DNA of 64,000 nt, taken from positions 2,604,001 through 2,668,000 of the forward strand of contig JAULSN010000008.1 in NCBI GenBank assembly GCA_033439765.1, written 5' to 3'. Of this stretch, positions 22,430 through 32,310 are shown piece by piece. Position numbers and translations under genes: made by a program. Within the stretch, counting starts at the first letter, position 1, and every line of letters begins with the position of its first letter. The notes beneath the pieces were generated by a model. It was given only the letters and a program-made list of their open reading frames with translations. It had not been told where the DNA came from and searched no databases. Origin of the DNA: Lasiosphaeria ovina. Taxonomy: Eukaryota > Ascomycota > Sordariomycetes > Sordariales > Lasiosphaeriaceae.

Positions 22430-22975
22430 ATCTGCAACGTTGAAAGCGTAGAGGAACGCGCCGAGGGCGAGGCGTCAGATGCCGACAAGCTGGGCATTGT
22501 TATTACAGTTACCGTCGTCGGCATCAGTCAGATGCAGCCGTCTATCAAAGATCTTCTTCTCCGTCTCACGCCCATTCTCCGCAATCGACACGAGAAAGTA
22601 CAAGAGAACGCGATCGATATCGTGGGCTGCAACAGCTAGCTTCCGGCGGCGAGATCTTGATAGTCAAAACGGCCGGGTCCTTGCAACGAGATCCATCAGC
22701 CAGATGCAACCACCCACCAAGGATCTTCTACCCCTTCTGACGCCCATCCTCCGCAGTCGGGACGAGAAAGTACAAGAGAACACCATCGATCTCGTGGGCC
22801 GTAATTAGCAGCTAGCTTTCTGCAGCGAGATCTTGATGGTAGAAACGGCCGGATGCTTGCAGCGAGATCCTGCTACAACGAGACGGCGACCTTCCAACGA
22901 CGATATTGCCGATCGGGGCCCGGAAAGCGTCAATGCCCGCGAGTGGATGCGGGTGCTTCTCTTACCTGCCAAGGG
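22430..22975 (+). pseudogene. SF3B1-like (U2 snRNP) HEAT-repeat fragment, tandemly duplicated
   Basis: Two copies of one SF3B1 HEAT segment occur in different frames. Copy A reads [19 protein letters not shown] then [16 protein letters not shown]. Copy B reads [19 protein letters not shown] then [18 protein letters not shown]. Farther right, IADRGPESVNAREWMRVL continues the same family block. SF3B1 is a core subunit of the U2 snRNP that holds the branch site. Here only about 60-70 residues of a protein that is normally about 1,200-1,300 aa long survive. Each copy ends in a stop soon after the VG block, and similarity ends sharply near 22960. It cannot make a working protein. Confidence 0.78.
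22522..22869. repeat. direct tandem duplication, unit about 172-176 bp
   Basis: The segment 22522-22693 and the segment 22694-22869 align throughout. The match includes the non-coding part after the HEAT block (GCAGCTAGCTT/CAGCTAGCTT, then GCGAGATCTTGATxGT, ACGGCCGG and the closing CGAGATC). The copies have diverged by substitutions and small indels, so the duplication is not recent. Confidence 0.8.
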
Positions 22976-23004
22976 GTCTATAGACGGGATAGACGGAACG
23001 GATT

Positions 23005-23115
23005 TGGTGTGGTAGGGGTTGCGACCATATAGCTGCTGTTTCCCAGAGTTCCAGGCAACAGGCGTCTGTTAACTGTTTTGTGCCTTCTGGAGGCTGGCGT
23101 AACGGCACCGTAACA
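23005..23115. repeat. dispersed repeat, copy 2
   Basis: This is homologous to 10231-10325 in the same orientation. It begins just where the SF3B1-like fragment ends and could mark the breakpoint of that segment. Confidence 0.6.
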
Positions 23116-24143
23116 TCTGGTATGGGCAGCTTCTTTCGGCTTTCGGCAAAACCACCAAAACAAACACACGACAGCCTCGGCAGTAGGAGGTAGTCAAGTC
23201 ATATAGCTAATGTATCAAAGAAGGTCACAGGCCCATGCGTATGTTGCGAACACTCTGATCATTGTGCATAAAAGTGAAGTTTTCCTCCGAAGAGATAAGG
23301 AAAAAGGAAAATGAAAAAGTCACATCTTAGATCTAAGAGGGCGGTTTGCCTAGCCACCTTATATAAAGCAGTTGGCGGAAAGGGAAAGGGAAACATAAAT
23401 ATCGAGGTGCAATAGGTCAGGGCCATATCCTTCTTCTCCTATGTGTAAACAACAATGTTTTCCTTGGACCACTTATCTCCTCGTCATAACTACCAGGACG
23501 GCCACTAGGAACGATCTCGCGTTGATCATGTTTTGACGAAGACATCCGAGGGGCATACAAAGCCTTAATGAAATACAGGTTAAAACCAAATATATAAAAT
23601 CCAGGCCAGGAAAGTTGTTTTACTAATTAATTGCTAATTGTTTCTACATCTCCCTGTACCAAGCACTTCTATGAGACTTTGAGAGGAATGGGCCGAAAAG
23701 ACTTGCTCCTCCCCATCTCCCTGCTTACCTTGCGTACATGAGCTGCTTGCTTCACAACCACCAAGCAGTGGCACCAACCGGATGCCGAAGATGAGAAGAG
23801 GAATGTGGCCTAGTATAGCATATTACAGAAGATACCATTCTCACGTGGCTCGCCAAAAGGAAGATCAAATAATTTGACTAGTAGCTCATGAAGAGAGACA
23901 TATGTCAGAAGCTACTCTAATCGCGGGCTAATCGCAAACATCAAGCATGGAGATGAGAAATCATGTTGTGCTCCTAGACGCACGTCGTCGGGTGCAGAAC
24001 GCGGCACTCCAAAGAGTCAAATTCCAAAGTCCACCGATCACCAAAACTCACGACGGCAGAACAGAACCATATAAAAACTTTGTCATATTCCATTACATCT
24101 GTGATCTAAGAGCTGCTCTCTTAAATGTCGCGTAAAAGTTATC
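23116..24143. other. AT-rich intergenic stretch
   Basis: No gene is recognised. The part around 23260-23900 is richer in A and T than the neighbouring genes. The right end is probably the 3' untranslated region of the phosphatase gene. Confidence 0.55.
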
Positions 24144-27100
24144 TTAGCCATCCCCGCGGCGGCGGAGAAAGAGCTCGACGATGGCACGCTCGCGATCCTC
24201 GATAAGCTTTCTGTCCTTCTCCCTTTCCGGAACAGGCGCCCGACAGATCGCACGACCAAACAGCTCTGCAAACCGCCGCTCCCGAGTCTGCCTCCTCTCA
24301 AAAGCAGCCGCGGCTTCGGCAGCCGGCGACGTCCCGCCTCGGCGGAAGCTGAGTGATCTCCGGCCGAGAACACCCATGACTCGGGAGCCAGAGTCAGCTT
24401 TCAGGGCCTCTAGGTCGGCTTTGCTCAGGGGCGAGAGTTCGGCCACAATCTTGGCCAGAGTCGCGGTCAGGAATACAAAACATATATTGTGGTTGGGCGT
24501 AGTGGACAAAATATCCAAAATGATGGTCTTGTCGGCCTCAAAGTCGGCGCCCGGAGGAGGCCTTGAAGCCGCGGCAGACGGACTAAGAGAGGGTAGGGCT
24601 GCCTGCTCAATGCGATTCCATATTGACGTCGTGATGATCCCGTCCGTCAGGCCTTGTAGGAAGAGAAGGAGTGCCTCCCCGACAGCCTCGAGGCGCTGTA
24701 TGCAAGAAGTCTCCGGCGCAAATGCATCCGAAATTGGTCTGTCGTGATCGAGGGTGTCGATGATGTCGACGACAAGCGATGCTCTGGAATCCCCATCGCT
24801 CGACTTCCAGGTGCTCTCTTCAAAAGGCCAGCCGGCGTCCTTTGGTATCCTGCAGTCTTCAATCATCTGCTCGTCCGCTAGAGCACGCTCAGTTAGTGTC
24901 TCGATAGCTTCCGTGAACCGGAAGAGTTCTCTAGGGGCGGCGCTATGAACGTCAAGGTCATACGGAATCGATCCTGCCCTGCCCTTCTTCTCCAAAAGAA
25001 CTTTAGCGAGCTTTCTAATGCCCCCTTCGGGAATCCGAATAAGCTCGTCGATGGAGCGGCCGATGCACGTTGGAGCCCACGTTCCTCGAATCGGGATGAA
25101 GTGGTCTCGGCCATCCGTGACGCGGAGAACAAGGACTTCCTCCAGGCTCGCTTCGCCGTCGTTGAGCATCCGCGCATCTGATATTTCACTGACAAAGGCC
25201 TCTAGAAGAGCTTGCACGGTTTCGCCTGGTTCTAGTGTAACCTCCTTGCCGAGTTCAAAAGATTCTGGTTCGTCACCAGAGGGCTCTGGGTGAATAAACG
25301 ACGCCGTCAGCCACTGCAGCAGGGTGGAGCTGTCCGAATCCCCGGTCGTGGGCTTCTCGACAAACGAGAAAGTTGCTGGCACACGGCCGGTGTTGGCCAA
25401 GGTTAGGGTTGATGTCTCTTTTTTCATGAAGCGTACTTCACCAAAGTCAACCAGGTGCTCTGAAGGGTCCCCATGGCGGTCGGATTGTTCTGAGCTGTGC
25501 GGGTTGGGGTGGTCTACCACAACGGTAATCCCAGGTCGACCTTCGTTTTCGGCACGGTCAAGCTCCCGTGCAACCTCGGCGTGGACCTTTGCCTTGAGTT
25601 CAGGGACAACGGCGTCGTAATCGAGCGTAAATACGGAACTGATGGGTTTGTGATCTGAGGATGTAATGCGTTGATGCGATGTGTATATATCGAGATGTAT
25701 TTTGTCGTTGAATCCCTCCTTGGTCACGATCTGGTCCACGCTGCCTTCTTCGCCGTCGTCATACTCGTCATAGTCTAACCCCGGCGACTCCTGCGGCTGG
25801 TTATCGTCGTCTGGATCAGGACCGTAGTCGAACAACACCTCGTCTTCTTCGGCGGCATGGTCTATCCCACGCGCTCTCATCTCTTCGTCCTTCTTTCGGG
25901 CGTCTTCTTCCTCTTTGATCTTCTTCTCAAAGTCTTCCTTGTCCTTACGGCTCCGGTATAAGATCCGGTCGCACCAACTCGGAGCACGCCGCTTCTCACT
26001 CGAGTCAAAGAGGCCTACTGTACCAACGTCATACTTATAGGTTGGCAAAAAGGTAATGGGCCCTTCCCGCCAGCCGTCGTGGAAGATCTTCCGCTGCCTA
26101 ATGACGCGCTTCAGCTGATCGTGCGGCAGCAGAGAGTCTAATGTGGCTTGAAGCGAGGCGGGATCCTCGTGGGGATCTGGCATGAAGTCATCTGGGTCGG
26201 GCAAGAACTCAGAGCCGTCATCGTCTTGTGTACGGGCAGGGGAGTTGGACGCAGTCGACTCTCTGTCCGTCGTCTCCTCGCTACCCTCAGATGACACGAC
26301 CACGCCTTCGCCCTCCAGGGAGTCTTCGCGAGGGAGACCTTTCTTGGATAAGTCGTACTCTCCTCGCGAATGCAGCATTAACAGGTGGCGAATGTCATCG
26401 CTGGGGATGCCCTCCAGGCGAAAGTTCAAGTCGCCTAGCCAAAAGGCAAAGTCCTCGTCGCCGATCTTCTCTGGGTCGTCCTCAGAGACACCGGCAATGG
26501 AGACTGGCTTGAACTGGGCGCGACTCAGGATGGTCCCGACGTCCCAGATGCGCCGTTCGACGTACGAAGCCTCGTTGCCGCTCGCCAGATGGCAGTTGAC
26601 AAAAACCATTCTTGTAGAGTCGCCCAGGATTAGGCGGGTAACAACAGCACCCTTGTTCCCCAGATATCCGAGCACGCCAGTCCCCACGCTTGTGCTGCTG
26701 ACATTGCTGACAGTCGGGGCCACCTCTGGAGATGCGTATATGTAGAGCAAGATTCCCGACATTTGCTCGGCGACGATGAGCTGGTAGCCTGGGGGCAGGG
26801 CTGAATCCAAAGCATCTCTCCACTTCCCTATAGGCCCGTGATCCGCCGCATAGACCCGGGCCATGTATGCAGGCGTATTTAGGTCGACAACCTCTTGCAA
26901 GCCAAGCACGTAGAGCCCGACCTTGTCTCCACCCACCAGGTGGACGGCATGCTCGCCTACAGCATCAGTCGAGGGAGAGACCGGGCCGTCTTTTTCCACT
27001 GCCGGATTATGGGACAGGTCCAGCGACGCCAGAGCGGCATCGAGGCCCCTCCCAGAAACGAACCAGCTAGCCAGGTCCTTATCCGTGCCAGGGCAGGCCG

Positions 27101-27263
27101 CAACATTCCATGTTCCAATCTTAACGCGGATACGGTGGGGACGGACATACTCGGCGCGCCGAGCGTAGACTGCCTGATGTAGAGAATAGGGGTTTGTCGT
27201 GGCAAGATCGACAGGCTCGCTCGTAGTCGACCCCGGGGGAGGGGGTTGCTGCGATGACTCCAT
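24144..27263 (-). CDS. OCRL/INPP5B-type inositol polyphosphate 5-phosphatase
   Basis: The gene is a single uninterrupted exon of 1,039 aa. It removes the 5-phosphate from phosphoinositides and inositol phosphates at membranes. The catalytic domain (about residues 44-550) shows GTWNV (50-54), LGLQEV (119-124), GYLGNKGAVVTRL, FVNCHLASG, FWLGDLNFRL, RRAPSWCDRILYR and SSDHKPI (near 536), so the active site is complete. Two acidic low-complexity insertions interrupt it. An ASH-like beta domain follows (LVDFGEVRF near 607 to GTWAPTCIG near 732). The last part (about 745-985) aligns in order with the catalytically inactive RhoGAP-like module of OCRL. The C-terminus is basic. The gene is divergently arranged with DCP1, sharing an upstream region of about 0.9 kb. 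Confidence 0.9.
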   Translation of the reverse strand: MESSQQPPPPGSTTSEPVDLATTNPYSLHQAVYARRAEYVRPHRIRVKIGTWNVAACPGTDKDLASWFVSGRGLDAALASLDLSHNPAVEKDGPVSPSTDAVGEHAVHLVGGDKVGLYVLGLQEVVDLNTPAYMARVYAADHGPIGKWRDALDSALPPGYQLIVAEQMSGILLYIYASPEVAPTVSNVSSTSVGTGVLGYLGNKGAVVTRLILGDSTRMVFVNCHLASGNEASYVERRIWDVGTILSRAQFKPVSIAGVSEDDPEKIGDEDFAFWLGDLNFRLEGIPSDDIRHLLMLHSRGEYDLSKKGLPREDSLEGEGVVVSSEGSEETTDRESTASNSPARTQDDDGSEFLPDPDDFMPDPHEDPASLQATLDSLLPHDQLKRVIRQRKIFHDGWREGPITFLPTYKYDVGTVGLFDSSEKRRAPSWCDRILYRSRKDKEDFEKKIKEEEDARKKDEEMRARGIDHAAEEDEVLFDYGPDPDDDNQPQESPGLDYDEYDDGEEGSVDQIVTKEGFNDKIHLDIYTSHQRITSSDHKPISSVFTLDYDAVVPELKAKVHAEVARELDRAENEGRPGITVVVDHPNPHSSEQSDRHGDPSEHLVDFGEVRFMKKETSTLTLANTGRVPATFSFVEKPTTGDSDSSTLLQWLTASFIHPEPSGDEPESFELGKEVTLEPGETVQALLEAFVSEISDARMLNDGEASLEEVLVLRVTDGRDHFIPIRGTWAPTCIGRSIDELIRIPEGGIRKLAKVLLEKKGRAGSIPYDLDVHSAAPRELFRFTEAIETLTERALADEQMIEDCRIPKDAGWPFEESTWKSSDGDSRASLVVDIIDTLDHDRPISDAFAPETSCIQRLEAVGEALLLFLQGLTDGIITTSIWNRIEQAALPSLSPSAAASRPPPGADFEADKTIILDILSTTPNHNICFVFLTATLAKIVAELSPLSKADLEALKADSGSRVMGVLGRRSLSFRRGGTSPAAEAAAAFERRQTRERRFAELFGRAICRAPVPEREKDRKLIEDRERAIVELFLRRRGDG

Positions 27264-28159
27264 AGTGTGGGAAGGAGGGCAGTAGTTTTGAGGTGGGCTT
27301 CGACGGCTAGAATTCGGCTAGGGTTCGTTGTACAGATAGTATCAAGGAAAGCCGGGCGACTGCCGCAAGCAAACCATGGCCATCGAATTGGAACAGGAGT
27401 ATTGAGGGTTTGGGTGGTTCGAGCAGTAGGAACGAATAGGTGGTCTGGTTGGAAGGACTCGGAACAGAGCACTATATATCGAGTGTCGCCGACAAAAAAG
27501 GAGCAGATCACAAGCAAATAATACAGCAGGCAAAAAGCCAGGAAAGTAGCAGAAGGTCTATAAGGAAGGAAGGAGAATAGGAGTCGAATTAGAGAGTCAT
27601 GAGCTGGGCCTGGGCGATGGCGCGAGCAGGGCCGGATGAAGAGGTTGAAACTTATTGGGAACGGCACAGTTGGCAGCCACATCGATCCGCACCAGGTCCA
27701 GGCACCACCAGATGCGAGTTGGAGCCACGCGATGACGCTTGGTGGCAGATTGCCAAGCGACCGGTCCTTATCGCGGCTAGCTTGTCACCGTTCTTATCTA
27801 TGGGCGAATGGTCATTGGCTCGTACCGGTGCCCCTCAGTCAGCTCGGCCCCACCACCGCCCTTGCAGTTGCCAAGAGCCACACCAGCGCCAGAGCCAGAC
27901 GCTGTTGTTTTCCATCGAGACAGCAATCGCAACCGCAGTCCCACTTCAACGCCAACCGCTACCGGCTCCAGCAAGCGCGCGCCGCCTTGCCCCAAGTACA
28001 ACACATACACATCGGCAACTTTGGTGCATACGCTTAGCCTGCGAGCACACACGGCCGATTCCGACCGCGCGCAGTGGTGAACGGCCACCCGACAGCTCAG
28101 GCCATCGCCGCTGTGCAGCTCGCGGCGGCCTGCCTTCCTCTCCACACAACAATTCCACA
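27264..28159. promoter_or_regulatory. divergent upstream region of the 5-phosphatase and DCP1 genes
   Basis: The region lies between two outward-facing start codons. A plus-strand frame in phase with DCP1 stays open from 27599, but its composition and lack of similarity suggest an untranslated leader rather than an N-terminal extension. I cannot place individual promoter elements with confidence. Confidence 0.45.
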
Positions 28160-28951
28160 ATGAGCAAATCCACGCCGCGCAAGCCGCGGCACCGGAACCA
28201 GCACAGCAACAGCGGCCCCCGCCAGATTCCGGCGTCCGACTACGAATCCGATGCGGCACACTACATGGAGGCGCGCGAGCTTCCCCACACCCTCCACGTC
28301 CCGACGCGCTCCAACACGGACCTCAACCTGAGCGTGTTGGGGCGCTACCTGCCCGGCATACGCAGGATCCTGTCCATCGCGGCCAACGCGGTGGTGTACG
28401 TCTTCTCGGAAGCGACACAGGGCTGGGACAAGCACGGCGTCGAGGGAACAATGTTTGTGTGCGAGCAGGACCCGTTCGTGGCGTCCAACGGACAGGGGCT
28501 GCCACAGGTGTCCGTGTTCGTGCTCAATCGGCGCGGCATGGACAACGTGGTCGTCGACCTCATGCGCGTCAGCCACTGCGAGGTGGTCGGCGAGCTGCTC
28601 ATCTTCCGGCTCGAGGACGACGACAGCTCCGACAGCTCCGGCAGCGACGACGGCGGCGGCGGGTCCGCCGAGAAGCGCGTCATTGGCATCTGGATCCACG
28701 CCGACGAGGACGACACGCGCGAGGCCAACAACACCATCATCCGCGGCGCCTGGCAGCAGGCCCGCCTGGCCCTCGACTCGTTCCTCGAGGCCGCCGCCGC
28801 CGAGCACTTGGCAAACGAGCGCTTGGGAAATAGAAATCACGGCGCAGCCGTCTCAGAGTCTGGCGCAGATGCGCCTGGTAGCAGTGATTTGGTGGCGGGG
28901 ACGCGGCTGAGCATCACAGACCTGTTTGGGCAGAGGAACGGGGACGGATGA
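28160..28951 (+). CDS. DCP1: mRNA-decapping enzyme subunit 1 (Dcp1)
   Basis: The 263-aa protein has the EVH1-like fold of Dcp1, the activator of the Dcp2 decapping enzyme in cytoplasmic mRNA decay (P-bodies). Conserved blocks in order are NLSVLGRYLPGIRRILSIAA, VVYVFSEATQGWDKHGVEGT, MFVCEQDPF, VSVFVLNRRGMDN, EVVGELLIFRLED and VIGIWIHADEDD, ending in a helical tail. A Ser/Asp/Gly-rich insertion (about residues 155-170) sits between the last two beta strands, which is common in fungal copies. I chose the ATG at 28160 because it is close before the conserved core and in a good context (CACAATGAG). The phase is open upstream to 27599, so a longer form is possible on paper. Confidence 0.9.
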   Translation: MSKSTPRKPRHRNQHSNSGPRQIPASDYESDAAHYMEARELPHTLHVPTRSNTDLNLSVLGRYLPGIRRILSIAANAVVYVFSEATQGWDKHGVEGTMFVCEQDPFVASNGQGLPQVSVFVLNRRGMDNVVVDLMRVSHCEVVGELLIFRLEDDDSSDSSGSDDGGGGSAEKRVIGIWIHADEDDTREANNTIIRGAWQQARLALDSFLEAAAAEHLANERLGNRNHGAAVSESGADAPGSSDLVAGTRLSITDLFGQRNGDG

Positions 28952-29369
28952 TAGGCCCTGGCGGAAGGGACTTGCGCTTGCGCATGGTAGGAGAGTCAGA
29001 GACTGTGGCAGCGCTGCGGCAAAGAAGTCGGTAGTTTTTGCTCTGCAAACGCAAATATGCAGCTGTTAGCCCAAAGTGCCTTGTAAGTATCTGCTGACGT
29101 TTGGAGGACTCTACACCTTGGGGAATAGTGGGCAGCTTTCATCTGTCCTACAGGCTCCAAAAGGATGGCCTAAGGCCCTGCGGCACAGTGCGAATCCCTA
29201 GCACAGAAATTATGTGCACTGTGCCTTGTCCTAATGACTTTCTCCTCTCGCTTCCATTGCTTTTAAACTCTGGTATTTCACATAATACGTTCGGTAAATT
29301 TGTGCCACAATCTTTTTTTCTCGGCCGCCTCGACTTTCAAAACCAGGGCCGCTGAACGGCAGGGGGACA
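28952..29369. other. intergenic
   Basis: This is the 3' flank of DCP1 and the 5' flank of the Swi5-domain gene. No further feature is seen. Confidence 0.6.
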
Positions 29370-30253
29370 ATGGACCAGATCAAGCCACCTCCCACTCCCC
29401 GCCTGCTGTCGTCGGCAGTGCTATCGTCAGCAGTGCAAACCCAGCTGTCGCTCATCGCATCCTTTGACCGATGGCTCAACCACCACCTCCAGGCCGGGCG
29501 CGACTATGGCAACATACCCACGTGGGTCAAGCTCCGGCTTGGCACGTACAAGAAGGACCTAGTCGAGGCCGAGCGCGCCCCAAGTAGCATGACCGCGTCG
29601 GTCCTGAAGAACGCCAAGCAATGGGGATTCAAAGTCCACACTGGAGAGAATGGCTTGATAGTAATCATGAGGGGCCCCACCTGCCTTTTTCCTGATGTCA
29701 CCATCATGCCGCATAATGAAGCCGAAGCTGATTTCATCACGGGCGTAGGTTAAGGAAGCCTAACTGTTCGTTTCTACACACTGCTAACCTCACGTCCTCG
29801 CTATTCTCTTCCCGTCCAGGGCCAGTTCCTTGGATACATGGAAAAGGTGGTAAGTTTGCGTCCCGTGTCGCCTCGCAGAGTAGTGCTCCATGGCTCAACT
29901 CTCCTCTATCACAGTGCAATGCCTTCGAATTGGCAGAACAGGAAATGGCTACGCTCGTCGAGGCCGTTGTGGCCTTTGAAACAGAGAAAGCAAGCCTGAG
30001 GTAAGACTGGAATCAGCGATTCGCTCGTACTGCCGCCCCTTTGCTCACTTTGCTGCAATTTCTAACATGTAACTATTACGCAACTAGCCAACCGGCAGAG
30101 GTCACTATCCAATCACACGTCAAGCTGCTCAAGGAGTACAACGATATGAAAGACTACGGACAGCAAATGATCGGCTTGATTGCCGAGAACCTCGGCTTCC
30201 CTGTTAGGAACCTTTACGAGACGGGACAGTACGGCGTCGGACCCAGGGATTGA
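29370..30253 (+). CDS. Swi5-domain DNA repair protein with long N-terminal extension
   Basis: Four exons (29370-29744, 29820-29849, 29915-30000, 30088-30253) join in frame to 218 aa. The second exon is only 30 nt. The C-terminal 80 residues match Swi5, the partner of Sfr1 that helps Rad51/Dmc1 strand exchange. The match is a coiled helix (ELAEQEMATLVEAVVAFE), then VKLLKEYNDMKDYGQQMIGL and the closing YGVGPRD. The first 125 residues are unlike any Swi5 part I know and contain YGNIPTWVKLRLGTYKKDL. Either this fungus has a long Swi5, or an unrelated upstream exon has been joined by my reading. Confidence is good for the Swi5 part and lower for exons 1 and 2. Confidence 0.68.
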
Positions 30254-31227
30254 TTGAGCGGGCCTGGGACTAGAGCAGAAACTTAGGGGCCCTTTGAAAG
30301 ATCTTATTCTTGAGCCTTGTGGTGGCAGCGCAAAATCAAACCCGTCCTGCGCCTCCCTCGTCTATTGATTGGCCCGCTTCAGATTGGTGATGGTTGTGAT
30401 GTCGTGCAAGGATCAGCGGCTTGGAGCTAAATTGTTTCCCTAGCTGTGTGGCACAGGTACAGGCAGCCCTACAACCCGCCGCTCGCGACCACCTTCGCCC
30501 CTGTTTGGTCGGTACAATTACATACGTCGGCCAAGCCGGTTCGCATGAGACTTGCGCACTGAGCGCAGGGGATTCTGGGCCTTATCCTTGGGCTCAGGTA
30601 TTGTGCCTCGCAATGCATGGGTAGACTCGGGAACGAGCGAGGATCAGTTAGCGACTTTAGTTGTCATATCATCAAGGGCCGCCTAGTAGCCTTCACTGAG
30701 GTGCAGCTGCGGAGTATGGCAAGCCCCGTTCCTAAGGACCTTGTGGCAAGTCTTTGTGTGTGCTTGTTAAGTAAACCCAGGGCAAGGGGCTAAGCTGGAA
30801 AGGGGAAGAAAGTTACATGCATCGGGGCGGTTCGGTTTCTCTACCTGTTTTAACTTCCACAAGGACGGTCTCAACCAATAACCTTTGGGTCAGCTAGCTT
30901 ATAAATTTGCGATAATTAACAAACTCCATGTGGAGAGCACGCAATTGTTTGATTTTTTCCCCTAGGTAATTTCCTCGGCAATCCGCAACTATGTACTGTA
31001 CATACACAGGCAACGTATGCTCCAAGGTGCTCGGCGTCCGCCATAAAAACCCAGTTAGCACCTTGAACCCCGTTCCTGAACCCTGTTCCTCAAGCACAAA
31101 TCGTTCCCTTGTGGTCTAGCTCGGCGAGTGGCATTTCTCCCCCTACCACTAGGTACTGTTGCAGCGTGTATCTAGGTGAACTCAGGTGGTAGTCTCGACA
31201 TCGGACATCTCATACTTGACAGGCACC
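30254..31227. other. intergenic
   Basis: About 1 kb lies between the Swi5-domain gene and the NAP-like gene with no recognisable gene or repeat. The right half is probably the promoter and leader of the NAP-like gene. Confidence 0.55.
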
Positions 31228-32220
31228 ATGGCGTCAAATGGCGTCCCACAACCTCATCACACCCCGTACCAGGCCGACTTCCTCCGGGACAACTCGGACC
31301 GCGGGCTACGCGTCTGGGCGCTGCTCGACCTCCAGCGGCAATACCGCGTCTCCAAGCAGGACCTCGAGGACGGCAAGCGGCAGCTGGAGCAGCAGCACTA
31401 CGACCAGTGCCACTGCCTATTCCAACAACGCAAGTATATTATCGGCGGAGATGCCAGGCTCGTTTGCCGTGACAGTGATGGGCGCACAGTCTGGCAGTTC
31501 TACCACGGCCCCCAGCGATGGCTCGAGCTAATTCGAGGAGAGGAGAAGAGAATCCCCGGGTTCTGGCTGCAGCCGATGAAGAACAACCCTGAAGTGGCGC
31601 AGTGGGTGTCGGCGCGCGACGAGCAGGCCCTCAAGTGCCTGAGCAACATCAGCGTCGAGCCCATCAGAGGAGACGACGCCGGGCCTGTTGCGCCCGCCTT
31701 CAGGCTCGTCTTCGAATTTGACAGTAATCCATTCTTCCGGAATAGCAGCCTGGTAAAGGACTTCTACTACCGGCATAAGAGCGTCGACGATAACATACAT
31801 GTCGGGCTCGCCTGCAACGACGCTCCCGGGTGCAGCATCGACTGGAATACCGGAATGGACCTAACCATGGCTCCGGTGAATGATCCGTGTAAGTGTCCTC
31901 CTGCTTTGCTCTACAGCCCTAATGGAGCTCACTGATCCTGTGCACTGCATGGACGATTAGACAATGTCTATTGGGGGTCGTTTTTCGACTTTTTCAACGA
32001 CACTGATTGCGACTACGGCGACGACGACAGCAGCCTTGAAGGGCTTTGCCGTTGCTACACCCCCGACACTGACGATACCGAGGACGTCGACAGCGAGATA
32101 CTGCCCGCTTATGTGTGCGATTTCGAGCTGGGCGAGGCGATCAGGGACAGACTGATCCCGAACGCCATCGACTGGTACACTGACGAGGCTCTTCTTCCCG
32201 AGTATGTCATTGAGTGCTAG
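31228..32220 (+). CDS. NAP (nucleosome assembly protein)-family histone chaperone, divergent
   Basis: Two exons (31228-31888 and 31961-32220, intron GTAAGT...TTAG) give 306 aa. NAP1 proteins carry H2A-H2B and assemble nucleosomes. Family blocks are the long N-terminal helix (RRVSK-like region, LEDGKRQLEQQHYDQCHCLF), IPGFWLQPMKNNPEV, ARDEQALKCLSNISVE, FRLVFEFDSNPFF, IDWNTGMDLTM, WGSFFDFFND and FELGEAIRDRLIPNAIDWYT. The last matches the usual end of the fold. Identity to canonical NAP1 is low, and the Cys-rich segment near LACNDAPGC is unusual. The ATG at 31228 (CACCATGGC) is preferred over 31186. The reading stops at TAG 32218, but an in-frame acidic stretch follows directly (see the next entry). 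Confidence 0.78.
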
Positions 32221-32310
32221 AATGAGGAAGAGAAGTTAGAGCGGGAAGAGGACGAGAGTGACGAGGACGACGAGGACGACGATGGAGCCGCCTGGGAACC
32301 TTATGATTAG
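32221..32310 (+). other. in-frame acidic tail beyond the NAP stop codon
   Basis: Immediately after the TAG the same frame stays open for 29 codons to a second TAG at 32308. It encodes NEEEKLEREEDESDEDDEDD followed by a short neutral end. NAP proteins characteristically end in such an acidic tail, which binds histones. The stop therefore looks like a nonsense change or a readthrough site. Confidence 0.7.
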
